Positions 1-11,060 of a stretch of 60,162 nucleotides of DNA are shown one piece after another; positions within the stretch are counted from its first letter, which is position 1, and the number at the start of each line of letters is the position of its first letter. Source of the DNA: Bimuria novae-zelandiae CBS 107.79 (taxonomy: Eukaryota; Ascomycota; Dothideomycetes; Pleosporales; Didymosphaeriaceae). The notes below the pieces were generated by a model that saw only the letters and a program-made list of their open reading frames with translations, ran no database searches and had not been told where the DNA came from. A program made the translations under genes and the position numbers. The DNA lies in contig ML976658.1 in NCBI GenBank assembly GCA_010015655.1, positions 1,423,229 through 1,483,390 on the forward strand. The letters run 5' to 3'.

Positions 1-1229
1 CTTCTTCCCCCTATTCTAGAATGCGTGGAAGGCCTCCTTTAAGAAATTAACTATCCTTAGCTCTTTTAGAGCCACAGGCATATCACTACCTAATCCTACA
101 CCAAACACCAACTTTTCGATTTTTAGATATCCTCTCTAAAGACCCTAATAATCCTAGTAACTGAACAAGCTCACTGCGCTAATTCTAGGAGTACTTCTAA
201 CGTCCGCCTAGCCCTCCGCGCAGACGCGTAAAGGAGCTTGTTAGGATAGTAGAGTCTCCCTCCTCCCAGCACACAGGGTCCCTAGACCCTGTGATCCCTT
301 AGCAGCTTTATACACGCGCCCTAAGACGGCCCTAAGAGGACATGCATCACCGTGCACCCCTTCTAAGTAGCTAGAACCCTAGTAGGGGCGCTCCCAAACC
401 TCGCGTCTCTAATACTATCTAACGCCACATTACCGAGACTTAGCAGATTGCCTAGCTATAGAATACTATTACTATGGCTTTTGCAGCAGCGGTAGACCAA
501 CACGTAGAGAGCTACACTAACCCTTAAGAGGCTAAGATTACTAAGGAGCTATAGTAAAGAGTTATCTAGGCTCTAACCTCGCTCTCCCTAAGTAACTCCC
601 CCCCTAGCTCTCGCTAGAGCAGCGACACTAGTTATAGTAACCCTAAGAGCTAAGAGTCGGGACGCCGCTCTTAGGCGAACGTAGCTAAAGACCCCTAAAT
701 CTTAGATAGGGGTGGTAGTTAACCCCTAATCCTTGCTAGACCCTGGCCTAACCCGCCCGCTAAGCCAAAAGAAGATAATCGAATATTTATAGCTATTTCT
801 AACCTGGCAATGCGACTGCAACAACCCTTACCCTTTATAGTAAGGTAGGCAATATGTAAGAGTATAGCAAGACTTACCCTTAAAGATATACCTACCGCAT
901 TACTAATTAACACAGGCTAGGTAATTACCCTAGCAAATAAGAATATTCGGGGCCGACTTCTAACTTAAGAAAACCAGGAACTTCTAGTAAGAGCGCTAGA
1001 CGGAGACGCGGTAAGGATCCTAGAACGCTAGACTAACTACGTAGTATAAGGAGTACCTAGCTCTTTCTAGACCCTAGACGGCATAGAACTACTAACTACT
1101 ACCTAGCTAGTAGAGGAAGAGGTCTGCTCGTAAATAGGTAAGTAGCTAGTTAGTTATAGGACCTCACAACATAGGATAAATTAGCATGGCCTTACTACCT
1201 AGATTATTTTATATAAGGAGCCAGTCCGC

Positions 1230-1520
1230 TCGTTCCAGCTCTTTAGCACTAGCTAATTCTCGAAGGAAATCCACAAGCATCCTACTATACAGCGACATAA
1301 CCCAGGCTGCCAGGGCTACTATAACGCTGCCTACTATACCCGAGTAGCCCGCTGTGCACACTGCGGGGACCGCATAGATAAATATTAAGGATAGTACGGA
1401 GATAGTTACGCCCATAAAGCTATGTGTGCTAACTATTATAGCCCTTTTCTAGCTAGTTATACTAACTATCCGGTAGCTCCTTGCTAGGTTAATAGACATA
1501 TTACTAAGCTTATAAAGACT
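1230..1520 (+). pseudogene. LINE ORF1 zinc-knuckle remnant
   Basis: One frame gives C-Q-G-Y-Y-N, then RVARCAHCGDR, then further Cys/Tyr pairs. This resembles the clustered CCHC knuckles at the C-terminus of Tad-type ORF1 (gag-like) proteins, which bind element RNA. Stop codons of the RIP type interrupt the frame within 30 codons. Upstream (1-1200) the frame cannot be followed, so the protein's N-terminus is not defined. Confidence 0.5.
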
Positions 1521-2099
1521 AAGCTAAAGGCTATCCGTCGCGTAGGCAAAATAGCATAGTAGCACCTTTATAGGATAGTTAAAGTAGCTCTTAAATAGGC
1601 AATACTTTAGCCTAAGGCTCCTCCTATAGAGGTATTAGAAATAGTGCCTTCCCACCTTTCTGCCCAGAGGCAAGAAGGAGAAAGCAGGGCTACACCTCCT
1701 ATAACTACTACCTCCTATGCATCCTCCTCTACTACTGGCAGAGAAAAGAGACTAAGGCGGGCCGCCACAGGCTAGAGGAGCCTTAATGTAGAATAACTAT
1801 CTACCAGCAGCATTCGTCCACAATTAACTATCTACACTAACCTATCCACCTCGGAGAGGGAAGACGCTAGTATAAGCGATAACCCGCTATTATTATGCTA
1901 GAACACCCTTATAATATCCTAGCCAACACTAGGCATTAATAGCCTAGCCTGTTAAGCAAATAACTACGTGTATACTAGGCTAATATTAGTAGAAGCTTAC
2001 CCTAGCATATTATAATACTAGAGGTAGCGTTTTAGAAGGGCATAGATATTATATGTGTTTAAGAGCCCTTTACATGTGCCAACTTAAGAACTTCTACCC

Positions 2100-5000
2100 A
2101 CCCTGGTTTTACACACCTAGCACCTATCAGCACCTGGGATAGCCCCAACACACTAGGCTCAGCCCGCCCTAGGGTGATAACCTACATCCGTAAAGGATGC
2201 TACCTACGATACCAGGCTAGAGAGAGCCTTAACCACCTAGACATGCTATAGGCTATAGTAAATAGAGTAGTAATACTTAACTGCTATAGATAGCCACACA
2301 CCCTACACGTTATCTAATACGTCACACATCTTATACCCCCTTAACTCTGCCTTATAGGAGGAGACTTTAACGCTAGACATAAATCCTTTAAGCCTACTAC
2401 TATTATAGCTAATAGAGGTATAGAGCTAGCTAGATAGGCTGCTAACGCGTCTATAAACTATATTAGTGTGCCAGGGCAGCTAACACACTACGCTAGCTAT
2501 ATCCTTAACTTTACCTTCTCTAATATCCTATTTGCCTAGTTTACTGTTAATGCTAGCATGCACAGCGGCTTAGACCATAAGATAATAGTAACCTCTATCC
2601 CTCTCTCTACACCAGGCACTCCGCATCTAGAACAGTACCACTACAGAGTTCCTAAGGCAAGCCTACCTAAATTTACTAGGCTAGTAAAAATAGGTGTCTA
2701 GAACATCCTAGACCCGCTTGCAACACAGGATATAGCATAGCTAGAGGAATGCGTCACGCTGCTCATAGAGACTATACAGCACTCTATACAGACAGTAGGC
2801 AAGCTCGACCGCAAGAAAGGCCGCGCTGCACTATAGTAGACCAAGGAGTGCAAAACTACCTACTAGGCCTATAAATATGCTAGGCTGCTCTGCTCTGGCA
2901 GTCTACTAGAGGAGAGACAGGTCTTTAAGACTACTATCTAATAGGCTAAGAGGTAGTACTAGAGGCATGTTATTAATAATACTAAGGATAATAAGAACCT
3001 GTTTAAGATTATTACCTAGCATAAGCTTATACTAAAGAACTAGGACACTCCTCTTATCGTAAATAATAGGACAATATTAGACCCCCTAGAGAAGGCAGAG
3101 GCTCTTAGAGAGGAAGTCCTTAATTAGTACATAGTAGAGGATAACCTCAGACACTACCCAGACTAGGAGAATGCAGATACCCTCCCGTGGAGCACACACA
3201 TCTTACTAGAAGAAACTAAACGAAACACAGTAGGGGTCTCGAGCACCTTACTAGGCACTAACTACTCTATTATACGACTACTCCGTGCCTACTAGGCTTA
3301 GGTTAGGGAACTTATACAAAGAATCTTTTAGTAATACCTTAAGCTTAACCACTTCCTAGCACAGTGGAAGCTTGCCAAGGTAGTAATAATACTAAAGATA
3401 AGAAAGATAGACTAAATATTACCTTACTCCTAGAGACCTATAGCGCTTCTCTCTTATATTAGAAAAGGACTTAAACGAATAGTAGCTAGACAAATTACGT
3501 AGACTACTATAATATATAAGATCTTTAGCCCCTAGCATGGCGGCGCCCTTCTAAAGCGCTTTAGAGTAGACCTCACTACAGCGTTCACCCACGACACTAA
3601 AGCAGCATAGGTACTTGGAAAGCATATTACTATGGTTACCCTAGATATTTAAGGCGCCTTTAATACGCTCCTCAAGAACTGCCTGCTACACTAGATAGCC
3701 TAACAGGGCTGGCCACAAAGGACCATGCTCTTTGTAGACTTATTCCTTACTAACCAGAGGGTTCGGGTCCGCCTTGAACAGGTCACTACCCCTAGCTACC
3801 CTATTGCCTATAGCACACCCTAAGGCTCGCCTCTCTCCCCTGTCCTATATACACTGTACCTAGCAGAGCTACTATCTATAGACATAGAACGGAGGTTTGG
3901 ATATGCAGACGATATATGTCTATACCAGGCCTTACACTCTATAGATAATAACGTCAAGCTCCTAGCATTAGATCTAAGGCAGATTAAAGCATAGGGTAAG
4001 GCTAATAAGGTCACCTTTACCCTAGAAAAGCAGGAAATAATACACCTAACTAGATAGCAAAGCAGCTACGCACCACTATATATTATAAATAAGTAGCTTA
4101 CAATCTACCCTATCCTCCTAGGTAGAGAGTATAGCCAGCCAGCCCTGCGTTAGTTAGGAGTGTAGTTTAACTACAAACTTACCTTTAGATAACATGTAGC
4201 CACACGCACTGCAAAAGCTGCTAGGGTAGCCTATTATATTTATAGTCTAGCCAGGACTACCTATGAACCACCAGCTAGCTCCCTCCGCAAGGCCACTATT
4301 GCCTGTGTATACCCGTCGCTTCTATATAGGACTAAATGCTGGTACAGAGGCCGCACTAAACAGCTACATACACTTAAACTAGGCAGGCCTTAAAAGGTCA
4401 GCGCTTATATTAGATAGTATATAGCTACTATAGATAAGACACTAGCTATAGCAGTAAGGGGCATTCTACTAGCGTAGAGAATAACCCCTACAGCTACACT
4501 CTTCTAAGACGCCGGACTACTATTTGCAGTAGTAGCACTAGAGAAAGCTAAACTTAGATTTATAACCTATTTACAAACTACAAATGTAGACCATCCTCTT
4601 ACTAGGCGTATATTAGTACATATAGTAAACAGGGGCGTAAAAACTAGACAACCCTAGCGAGTTAAGATAAAAGTCTAATAGATAGTATCTCTTCTACTAG
4701 AGATCCTTAGGACTACACTCACAGCCCCTTACTACTTAACTAGCTACTAAACTAACCTAACGCTTAACATAGACAAGAAGACTATAGCTAAGGCTTTTAA
4801 TATATAGTAGGCCTATCTCCCACTACTAGACGTGACTATCTTCTCAGATGGCTTTGAACAGTACACAAAGGAAGGAGAAAAGCGGGTAACCTACGGCTTT
4901 ATAGTATATTAGAATAAAAAGTAACTATAGACTAGACGCAGGTTACTTAACTCTACCTCGCACGTCTTTAACGCTAAGGTAGTAAGAGCATGGAGAGGCT

Positions 5001-5620
5001 TCTAGCACACTATAAGACAACTAGAGTTTAATACCCGTTAAATCTAGCTATGTATAGACAGCACCTTAGTTATATAGTGCCTAAGGGGCGATTCACCCCC
5101 TACCTCTTAATAGGCCTTTTTAGAGTGCCATGGCGCTATAGAGACTCACGACGTCTCTATTAAATAGGCCCCTAGACACCTAGGCATTAAAGGAAATAAG
5201 GCAGTAGACAGATTAGCTAACCTAGAAGCCTAACACCTATTACCCCTAACGGGTAAAGCTACTCTACCTATACTCTTAGGCATTAAGACAATTGCCCGCA
5301 AGACATTATAATACACATAGTAGATCTAGTGGTCTAATAAAAAGAATAAACTCTCTAGATAGTATAAAAGCTAGCACCTAGACTATGCACCACGCAGCAG
5401 TCTAAAGAAACTAGACCTACTAAGAGCTATCTTAGCTAGACTGCTTTCTATCTAGTCTAGACATAGGGATTTTGCCTAGTACTACTAAAAATACAACTAT
5501 AAGGATGCAAACCTTACCTGCTTATATAAATAAGACAAGATACTAGAGTACCTTGCGCTCTATCGCAAGACCCTAGGGGCCTTTAATAGATAGCCACTTT
5601 AACTACCTACACCACCATCC
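2100..5620 (+). pseudogene. LINE ORF2: endonuclease, reverse transcriptase and RNase H, RIP-inactivated
   Basis: The endonuclease shows CLIGGDFNARH and later LDHKIIVTSI, equivalent to the family's GGDFNAxH and SDHxPI motifs. The RT shows TLDI-stop-GAFN (the motif A aspartate is kept) and GYADDICLY (motif C). The RNase H shows IFSDGF, CIDSTLVIQCLRG and APRHLGIKGNKAVDRLA. Substitutions such as FDAE to FNAK and CAG to TAG are what CpA-to-TpA mutation on either strand gives. The product would have been a target-primed reverse-transcription enzyme; dozens of in-frame stops make it dead. Confidence 0.8.
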
Positions 5621-5825
5621 AGCCAGGCTAACGGCCTGGCGTATACTGCGGTGCTGCTAGGGGATCTAGAGGTCTTTAAAGCCTTTACCTAACTTACATA
5701 GTACTATACTAAGATTTGTCCCCGCTAGCTCCTGCAGCCCTGTAATAGCAATAAGTAATACAGCACTTAGTAAGAACTAGGTCTAGTATAATAGCTATAA
5801 TACTCTCTACCTCTCTTCCTCTCTT

Positions 5826-5882
5826 TCCCCTCCCCCTACACACACATATATATACACACACACTCGCTCTCTCTCTCTCTTA
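5826..5882. repeat. CA/TA and CT simple-sequence tract
   Basis: A run of alternating CA and TA dinucleotides followed by a CT tract lies after the last readable LINE codons. It is probably part of the element's 3' untranslated region. Confidence 0.7.
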
Positions 5883-6149
5883 GCATATAGATGCCTCAAA
5901 ATGCAAGAAAACTACCCTAATGTACATATATTGCTTAGCCTCCTTAACTAGAAGGGGAGCTATAGTTCTAAAATAGTAGTAATACCCGCGCAGGCAAGAA
6001 ATGCTTTCTAGGGTAGTGTATTAGCACTATAATTCTATAGCTTAGCACGTTGTATATGCCCTTTAGGAGGCGAGATAGTAGACTTAATCCCTATTAAAGA
6101 GACGTAAAATAAATACCAACCAACTAACTAACCAACTACCTAATCCTAA

Positions 6150-7025
6150 TCCTATCCTTAATAGGTTCACGCAGGATCAAGAATCAGGCGATAGCTCTTT
6201 ATTAGGGCTTAGCGATTATAATTAGAGAAAGGTGGATAAGCTTTTACAATTAGTAGTAAAGGAACAGGGTAGTTAAGATATAAAGAAGCTTCGTTAATCG
6301 CTCTACTATCTATCTGTCTAAAATGAGCTGCTTAAGCATGACAACGATAGGCTTAGGCAGGCGCTATCTATTAAGAAGAAGTGTAAAAAGAAGGGTAAAG
6401 CTCTTAACCTTTAACAGCGCTAGGAGTATTATAGTAGGGCTATTTTATAGTTACTAAGGAAAGTAAGGGAGGCATATATTTGTTAATTAATTAAGGAGTA
6501 AGAGGATAAGCAATAGTAGCTTTAAAAAGCGGAGATAGTAGAGCTAAAGAAGGTAGCTAAGCTATATAAGGAGAAAATATAGCAGGAAAAGCGTGCTGCG
6601 CGAGAGGCAGCTAAGAAGGCAAAGGAGGAGGAGAGGGTTGAAAAGGCTGCTCAGCGCGCTGCCAAGAAGTCTGCCCACGACGCTGAAAAAGCTCTGCAAC
6701 TATCCTAAAAGGGTAAGAGAAAGGCCTCTCAGTCATCTCTATAGAGCAGAAAGCGTTAGAAACGTGGTGTTAATGCTATAGATATTGGGGAGGCCTTAGA
6801 GGGCGCATCTACTGCCCCAACCAAATCTACACGTAGCGGCCGCGACGTCAAGCTTCCTAATAGATATAAATAGTGAAAATCAATCGCAAGGATCTATATA
6901 GTAATTAACTAGAAAATCTTATAATAATACTAACTGTGGGTGGCTCTATTGCCTTATTACTAATAGAGCTATTCTGGTGTTCGGCGATTATTACGCGAAT
7001 CCGATCGCTATGCGCACGGACACGT
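6150..7025 (+). mobile_element. 3' part of a Fot/pogo element with its right terminal inverted repeat
   Basis: The frame from about 6280 to 6873 gives the C-terminal tail of a Fot-type transposase: a basic KAKEEERVEKAAQ-like helix and a terminal TRSGRDVKLPNRYK motif before the stop. The sequence at 6976-7025 matches, with RIP-type changes, the right TIR of the complete Fot element at 31762-34018, and is followed by TA. The 5' half and the DDE core are missing; the neighbouring LINE has taken their place. Confidence 0.75.
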
Positions 7026-7027
7026 TA

Positions 7028-7320
7028 GCGTATTTTCTAGTATTAATAACAAAGCGTAACGCTGAGCTTTAAGCCGCTAATAGGGCTACTATATAACGTA
7101 AATCGCATAAGAGAAAGCAATTATAGCAGGAAAAAGTCCTTATAACTACTAATAGCTAGCGACTAGCTACCCTAAAGGACTTTACAGCGCGTAGTAATAA
7201 GAAAAAGGTGAAGAAGAGGGTGCGCGCTAATAGAGGCGAATTATCGGTGCTATGCAAAATACCGTCCCGACCCACTCTAGGCGCTTGTTAGGTAAGCGCC
7301 TCCCCGCTTTTATCGCCGTA
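7028..7320 (+). mobile_element. Pogo-type transposase C-terminus and terminal repeat, fragment
   Basis: The frame at about 7040-7250 is Lys/Arg-rich with RIP stops, as in the tail of pogo-like transposases. The DNA at 7255-7318 is the reverse complement of 18639-18733, sharing the blocks GGGTCGGGACGGTATTTTGC and AGCGGGGA/AAGCGGGGA with intervening divergence. I read this as the right end of a second pogo-family element, into whose edge the piggyBac-like element at 7321 was inserted. Confidence 0.55.
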
Positions 7321-9619
7321 TCCCTCGCACTGGCAAAGCCGCCCGCTCACGGGCCACCTTTAAACAGCCAATCAAGTGATAGCGCATGCAAACACCAGAT
7401 CTGTATCGTAATGTTAGCAATTTCTGTTTACTAGCTAAAACACGCCTTTTTTAGAAGCTCCTGCACATGCAAACATGCCAAAAGCTGCCTCTCAGCCTAG
7501 TAACGATCCTGACTTCGTCAAATACACCAAGTACACGAAAAAGGCTAGTGTTTTGCCCGATCTGCCGCAAGATCCGCCACTTAACTAGAGACCTCTCAGA
7601 ATTAACAACCCTCACGTAATAGGGAGTCCTCTATTACCTAAAGGAGTAAATAAAGGCTCACCTATTAACCTATTTAATCTATTCTTTAATATTAACGTCC
7701 TTGACCAAATCGTATACTATATAAATCAGCATGCCTCTGCGCTCTGGTACGGGCCGCAGCTGCCCTCAACGCGTAGCTAGAAGCCTATATCACCATCTGA
7801 GCTATATACGTACTTCGCAATTGTCGTATATATGGGCCTTCACGTCGAGCCCTCGCTAGAGGAGTACTGGACGCGACTCCACAAGAACGCACCCTATCAC
7901 CTAATTAATTAACATATAGCACTTAAACGTTGGCAGTAGCTAGATTAATATATATACTATATAGAGGTAGATTAGAGCTTTAAGTCTCCCTTTAGACGCG
8001 TCTAGGATCTTAGTAAGCTTATTCAAGAGCGGTGCTTAAAGTACTAGAGAGCTGGCCAACACCTCTACGTTAATAAGGCAATTGCTAGGTTTACAGGACG
8101 TGCGATAGAGAGTATTATAATTAAGACAAAGCCTATGCTTAAGGGCTACAAGATCTAGTGCTTAGCTAATAATAGAGTAATACTAAACTAGTTATTTTAT
8201 GCTAAAGGCATAGGCAAAGGTTTTATTAACCTACTAAAGCTTCCTACTAATGCTACTACTCTAGCTTTTACGCCTATAGAGTCTGTACCTGTCTCTCTCG
8301 TCCTTGCCGTTGACGCTCACGGTCGCCGTCTCTTTCCGCCAGGCCTACACTCTGTGTGGGATGATAACCTCTTTAACACTATACCTATACTGGAGTACCT
8401 CCGGCAGCATGGTGTAGGCTGCGCAGGCACAGTCAGAACGATAAAAACAAGGACTAAAGAGGCGTACGAGGAGACAGCAGTTATAGAGTTAGAGGCAGAG
8501 GATGCCGCTGTTTAGACGTGCGCACGCTAGAAGTTAACAAAAAAGAGCTTTAGCTAGAAGCTTATATAGCTTAAGACGCAGTTTACAGCCAAGTTAGAGT
8601 AAGAAGAGATATACTAGGACCTTTTAAAGAGTAAGGAAGTTCTACAGGCAGCATAAAGAGATAATTAAGTTATCCTCTTTACCTCTACTATTGCTAAGCG
8701 TAGGTTCCTACCCTTAACCCTATGCTAAGATATTGCTTACGAAAGTCGCTACCAGCTACTTAGGTTATCCTTAGGCACCGTAGAAGGTTAAGGATAAACT
8801 AGAATAATAAGAAATTACTAGACAAGGTCTTTAGCAACGACTCTATTAAACTACTTAAGATCCCTTAGTTTATAGACAAGTATAATTACTATAAGAGTAA
8901 GGTAGATCGCTTTAACCAGGTTAAAAGTTACTACTCTATATAGTAAGTTAAGAGATAGACCTAGCGCCCGCTGCTCTATTTTCTACTAGATCTAACGCTT
9001 AATAATTGCTATAGGCTCTCCTCCTACTTGTCAGATAAAAAGGCTTAACGTAGAGGCCATAAAAAGTTTCTATACAGGCTTATAGAGCAGCTTCTTAAGC
9101 GCGGTAGCCGTCCTTACGCAGGATCTATCAAACGTCAAAGACTTAAGGACGTATTTATTAACGCTGGCAGCAACGAGAGCTCTCACAAGTTAATAAGACT
9201 GTTTAGGGAAGCCAAAGCTTGTGTAGCTTGTGCTGAAAATGGGCGTACAAAACACAACTTCAAGCACGGCAAGACACCTCGTACGGCTCTTACAGAGACC
9301 TCTGGCAATCGTCAAGGGCGCCAGCGTCCTGCGCGTACTACTTATGGCTGCTCGCTCTGCCGACTGCCTTTGTGTAGGCCAGAAGTCAGCCCTGAGTGCT
9401 GGCAGGAGCACATACGACGCGCCCGAACAATCTCCCAGGTAGACACCACTGCAAGCTCAAGTATTAAGTAGTTCTATACTAAGACCGTCAAAAATGAAGT
9501 CTCTATACAAATCTACGTACAAATCTCATCCACCTTGGTGTTCATGCAGAATCGGAGCTACCATCCGATTGGCCTACAGAAGGTGGTCCGTGAGCGGACG
9601 GGGTTGCCAGTGCGAGGGA
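7321..9619 (+). mobile_element. piggyBac-like DNA transposon with both ends, RIP-mutated
   Basis: Long imperfect inverted repeats define the element: 7321-7397 matches the reverse complement of about 9534-9619, beginning TCCCTCGCACTGGCAAAG. The dinucleotide TA flanks both ends (7319-7320 and 9620-9621). Typical piggyBac elements duplicate TTAA; that tetranucleotide is not visible here, so the exact boundaries or target duplication are uncertain. It carries one transposase gene, on the plus strand. Confidence 0.75.
7475..9471 (+). pseudogene. piggyBac-derived transposase (DDE_Tnp_1_7 type), multiple RIP stops
   Basis: The frame opens at an ATG (MPKAASQPSNDPDF) and runs, with TAG stops, to 9471. 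Diagnostic stretches are IKTKPMLKGYKI, LVLAVDAHGRR, VWDDNLFNTIPILEYLRQHG and CAGTVRTIK, the core of the piggyBac DDE domain (about residues 200-340). The C-terminus has a cysteine-rich module (CVACAENGRTKHNFKHGK, then CSLCRLPLCRP and CWQEHIRRA), like the zinc-binding tail used for TIR recognition. The tail (9200-9430) is nearly stop-free whereas the core is heavily mutated. The upstream transposase sequence also shows Trp-to-stop and Gln-to-stop changes. Confidence 0.8.
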
Positions 9620-9621
9620 TA

Positions 9622-9779
9622 TACCAAATTGTACTGCAGACGATGTAATTAAAGGAATTATACTAACTTTTCTTGTTGCCAGGGTACTGTAAGGTATGCC
9701 GCATAATCTAGGGAGGCCCACAGGGCACTAACTATAGCCCTTGCTAGCGTAGGCGATTGTTAAGCGCATAAAGGTAGGG
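9622..9779. other. Spacer between piggyBac-like and Tc1-like elements
   Basis: I see no coding signal. The sequence is moderately AT-rich and probably belongs to the 5' part of the following Tc1-like element or to the element that piggyBac entered. Confidence 0.4.
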
Positions 9780-11060
9780 CAAAATAATTATAAGATTTAT
9801 AGATCTCTCGGAGTTAACCCCAAAAGTGTATAGAAATATCGACTTAACTTAGAAGCGTATAGCTAAGCGTACCCGCCGCGATGCGTAAGGCTCGGGAGAC
9901 CACCGTTACTACAGCAATGCCATAAGGACGCGCTGCTGGAGCTCCTACGGGGCAAGCCTACGGCGTATATCGATGAAATGCAGGCCTTCTTGTTCGATAA
10001 ATTTAATATAGAAACGTCGGCGGCCACTATCACGAGAGCTCTCGCTAGTATAAGGTGGAGTTAAAAAGCTACGTTAAAAGCTACCGCTAAACGCTATAAA
10101 GGTCTCCGTTATTATCGTTTCGGAAATACCTGCTCGACCCACAGAGCCAGCCAGTCATCGTCAATCCTTCCTTTTCTTGTATTTTCTTGAACGCAAAAAA
10201 CTTAAATCTTCTAAAAAATTTAAGGGGGGTACTTATAACTCTATAGAAGCCCTTTATCTACTTTTAGTATATTATTATCCAAAGTTCCTTGTGTGGTGGA
10301 GAGAAAAGCGAAAAAAAGGAGACCAGAACAGAAAATACGCGCAGTCTGATGAGAAATACGCCTTAAGTGGGTCGAGCAGGTATTTCCAGAATCACCGATA
10401 GGTGTTCCGCGCGCGCTGCCAACAGATATATAAACCAGAGTAGATTATCTACCTCGACGAGAGCGCTTGCAATAAGAGAACTAGCGATAGAAAGTACGCC
10501 TGGTCAGCCATAAACATGCTGGCAAACGTGAAATACTCAGCGCGACGCTTAGAGAGGTGGAGCTTGCTCCCTGCCATGGATAAGGACGGCTACGTCGATT
10601 ATATAATATACCAAGGAGCGATCACCACAGAACTAATAGAGGAGTTTCTGGCGAATAAAGTACTCCCCTATTGCAATCCTTGGCCGGGAAATCGATTGGT
10701 AATAGTCCTTAATAACGCCTCTATCTATAGGTTAGAAAATCTTATCATATTGTGCGTAGAGGCGGGCGTTGTGCTCGAATACTTGCCGCCATACTTGCTA
10801 GATTTTAACCTAATTAAGCAGACCTTTAAGGTGCTAAAAAACTAGATAAAAAGATATTATAAACACGCTTATATTTACAAGGATTTTGCCTACTTCTTAA
10901 AGGAAGCAGTGCAAAGTATTTACTATAATAAGTTAGTATCTACGCGAGGTTTTTTTAAGTTCTATAAATAGGTGCTGTAGGTGCTAGGCGCGGCGCAACA
11001 CCATAGAGTTAGTATCTACAATAATATCGCGGAGGTGGCCAAACCTCACCTACTATTATT
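9780..11060 (+). pseudogene. Tc1/mariner-type DDE transposase remnant, interrupted by a MITE
   Basis: Upstream of the insertion the frame reads IDEMQAFLFDKFNIETS and TITRALASIRWS, the second helix-turn-helix of fungal Tc1-like transposases. Downstream it reads IIYLDESACNKRTSDRKYAWS (first catalytic Asp), GNRLVIVLNNASIYR (the second Asp, normally LDNASIHR, is now Asn) and YLPPYLLDFNLIKQTFKVLK (third acidic site, normally PIEQ, is now LIKQ). Both catalytic changes are G-to-A transitions fitting RIP. The 10516-10845 ORF is the surviving central part. The ends of the element were not resolved. Confidence 0.75.
10115..10398. mobile_element. 284-bp MITE-like insertion with 21-bp perfect inverted repeats and TA duplication
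   Basis: Positions 10122-10142 and 10367-10387 are exact 21-bp inverted copies (core ACCTGCTCGACCCAC). The outer few bases are diverged, and TA flanks the unit at 10113-10114 and 10399-10400. Skipping the unit plus one TA joins the surrounding transposase frame in phase, confirming the boundaries. It encodes nothing convincing. The inner TIR block resembles the GTGGGTCG-containing ends at 7255-7320 and 18639-18733, so it is probably a non-autonomous pogo/Tc1-superfamily derivative. Confidence 0.8.

Larger units (their letters stand above)
1..6145 (+). mobile_element. RIP-degraded Tad-like LINE (non-LTR) retrotransposon, 5' end outside window
   Basis: In order on the plus strand I read CCHC-type zinc knuckles of an ORF1 protein (about 1300-1500), an AP-endonuclease (GGDFNARH near 2357-2385), a reverse transcriptase (VTLDI-x-GAFN near 3635; YADD box near 3900) and an RNase H (about 4840-5220). 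This order is that of Tad1-clade LINEs of filamentous fungi. Almost every expected Gln codon is TAG, so no ORF is intact. CA/TA and CT simple repeats lie near 5830-5880. The 3' end is taken at the short tandem CCAACTAA-type tail near 6105-6145. The 5' boundary is not in the window. Sequence downstream of the tail is pogo-transposon DNA, suggesting the LINE landed in an older element. Confidence 0.85.

Noticed and set aside
10177..10401. 74-codon ORF
   Set aside because: It lies within the MITE, has no family motif and ends at the repeat boundary.
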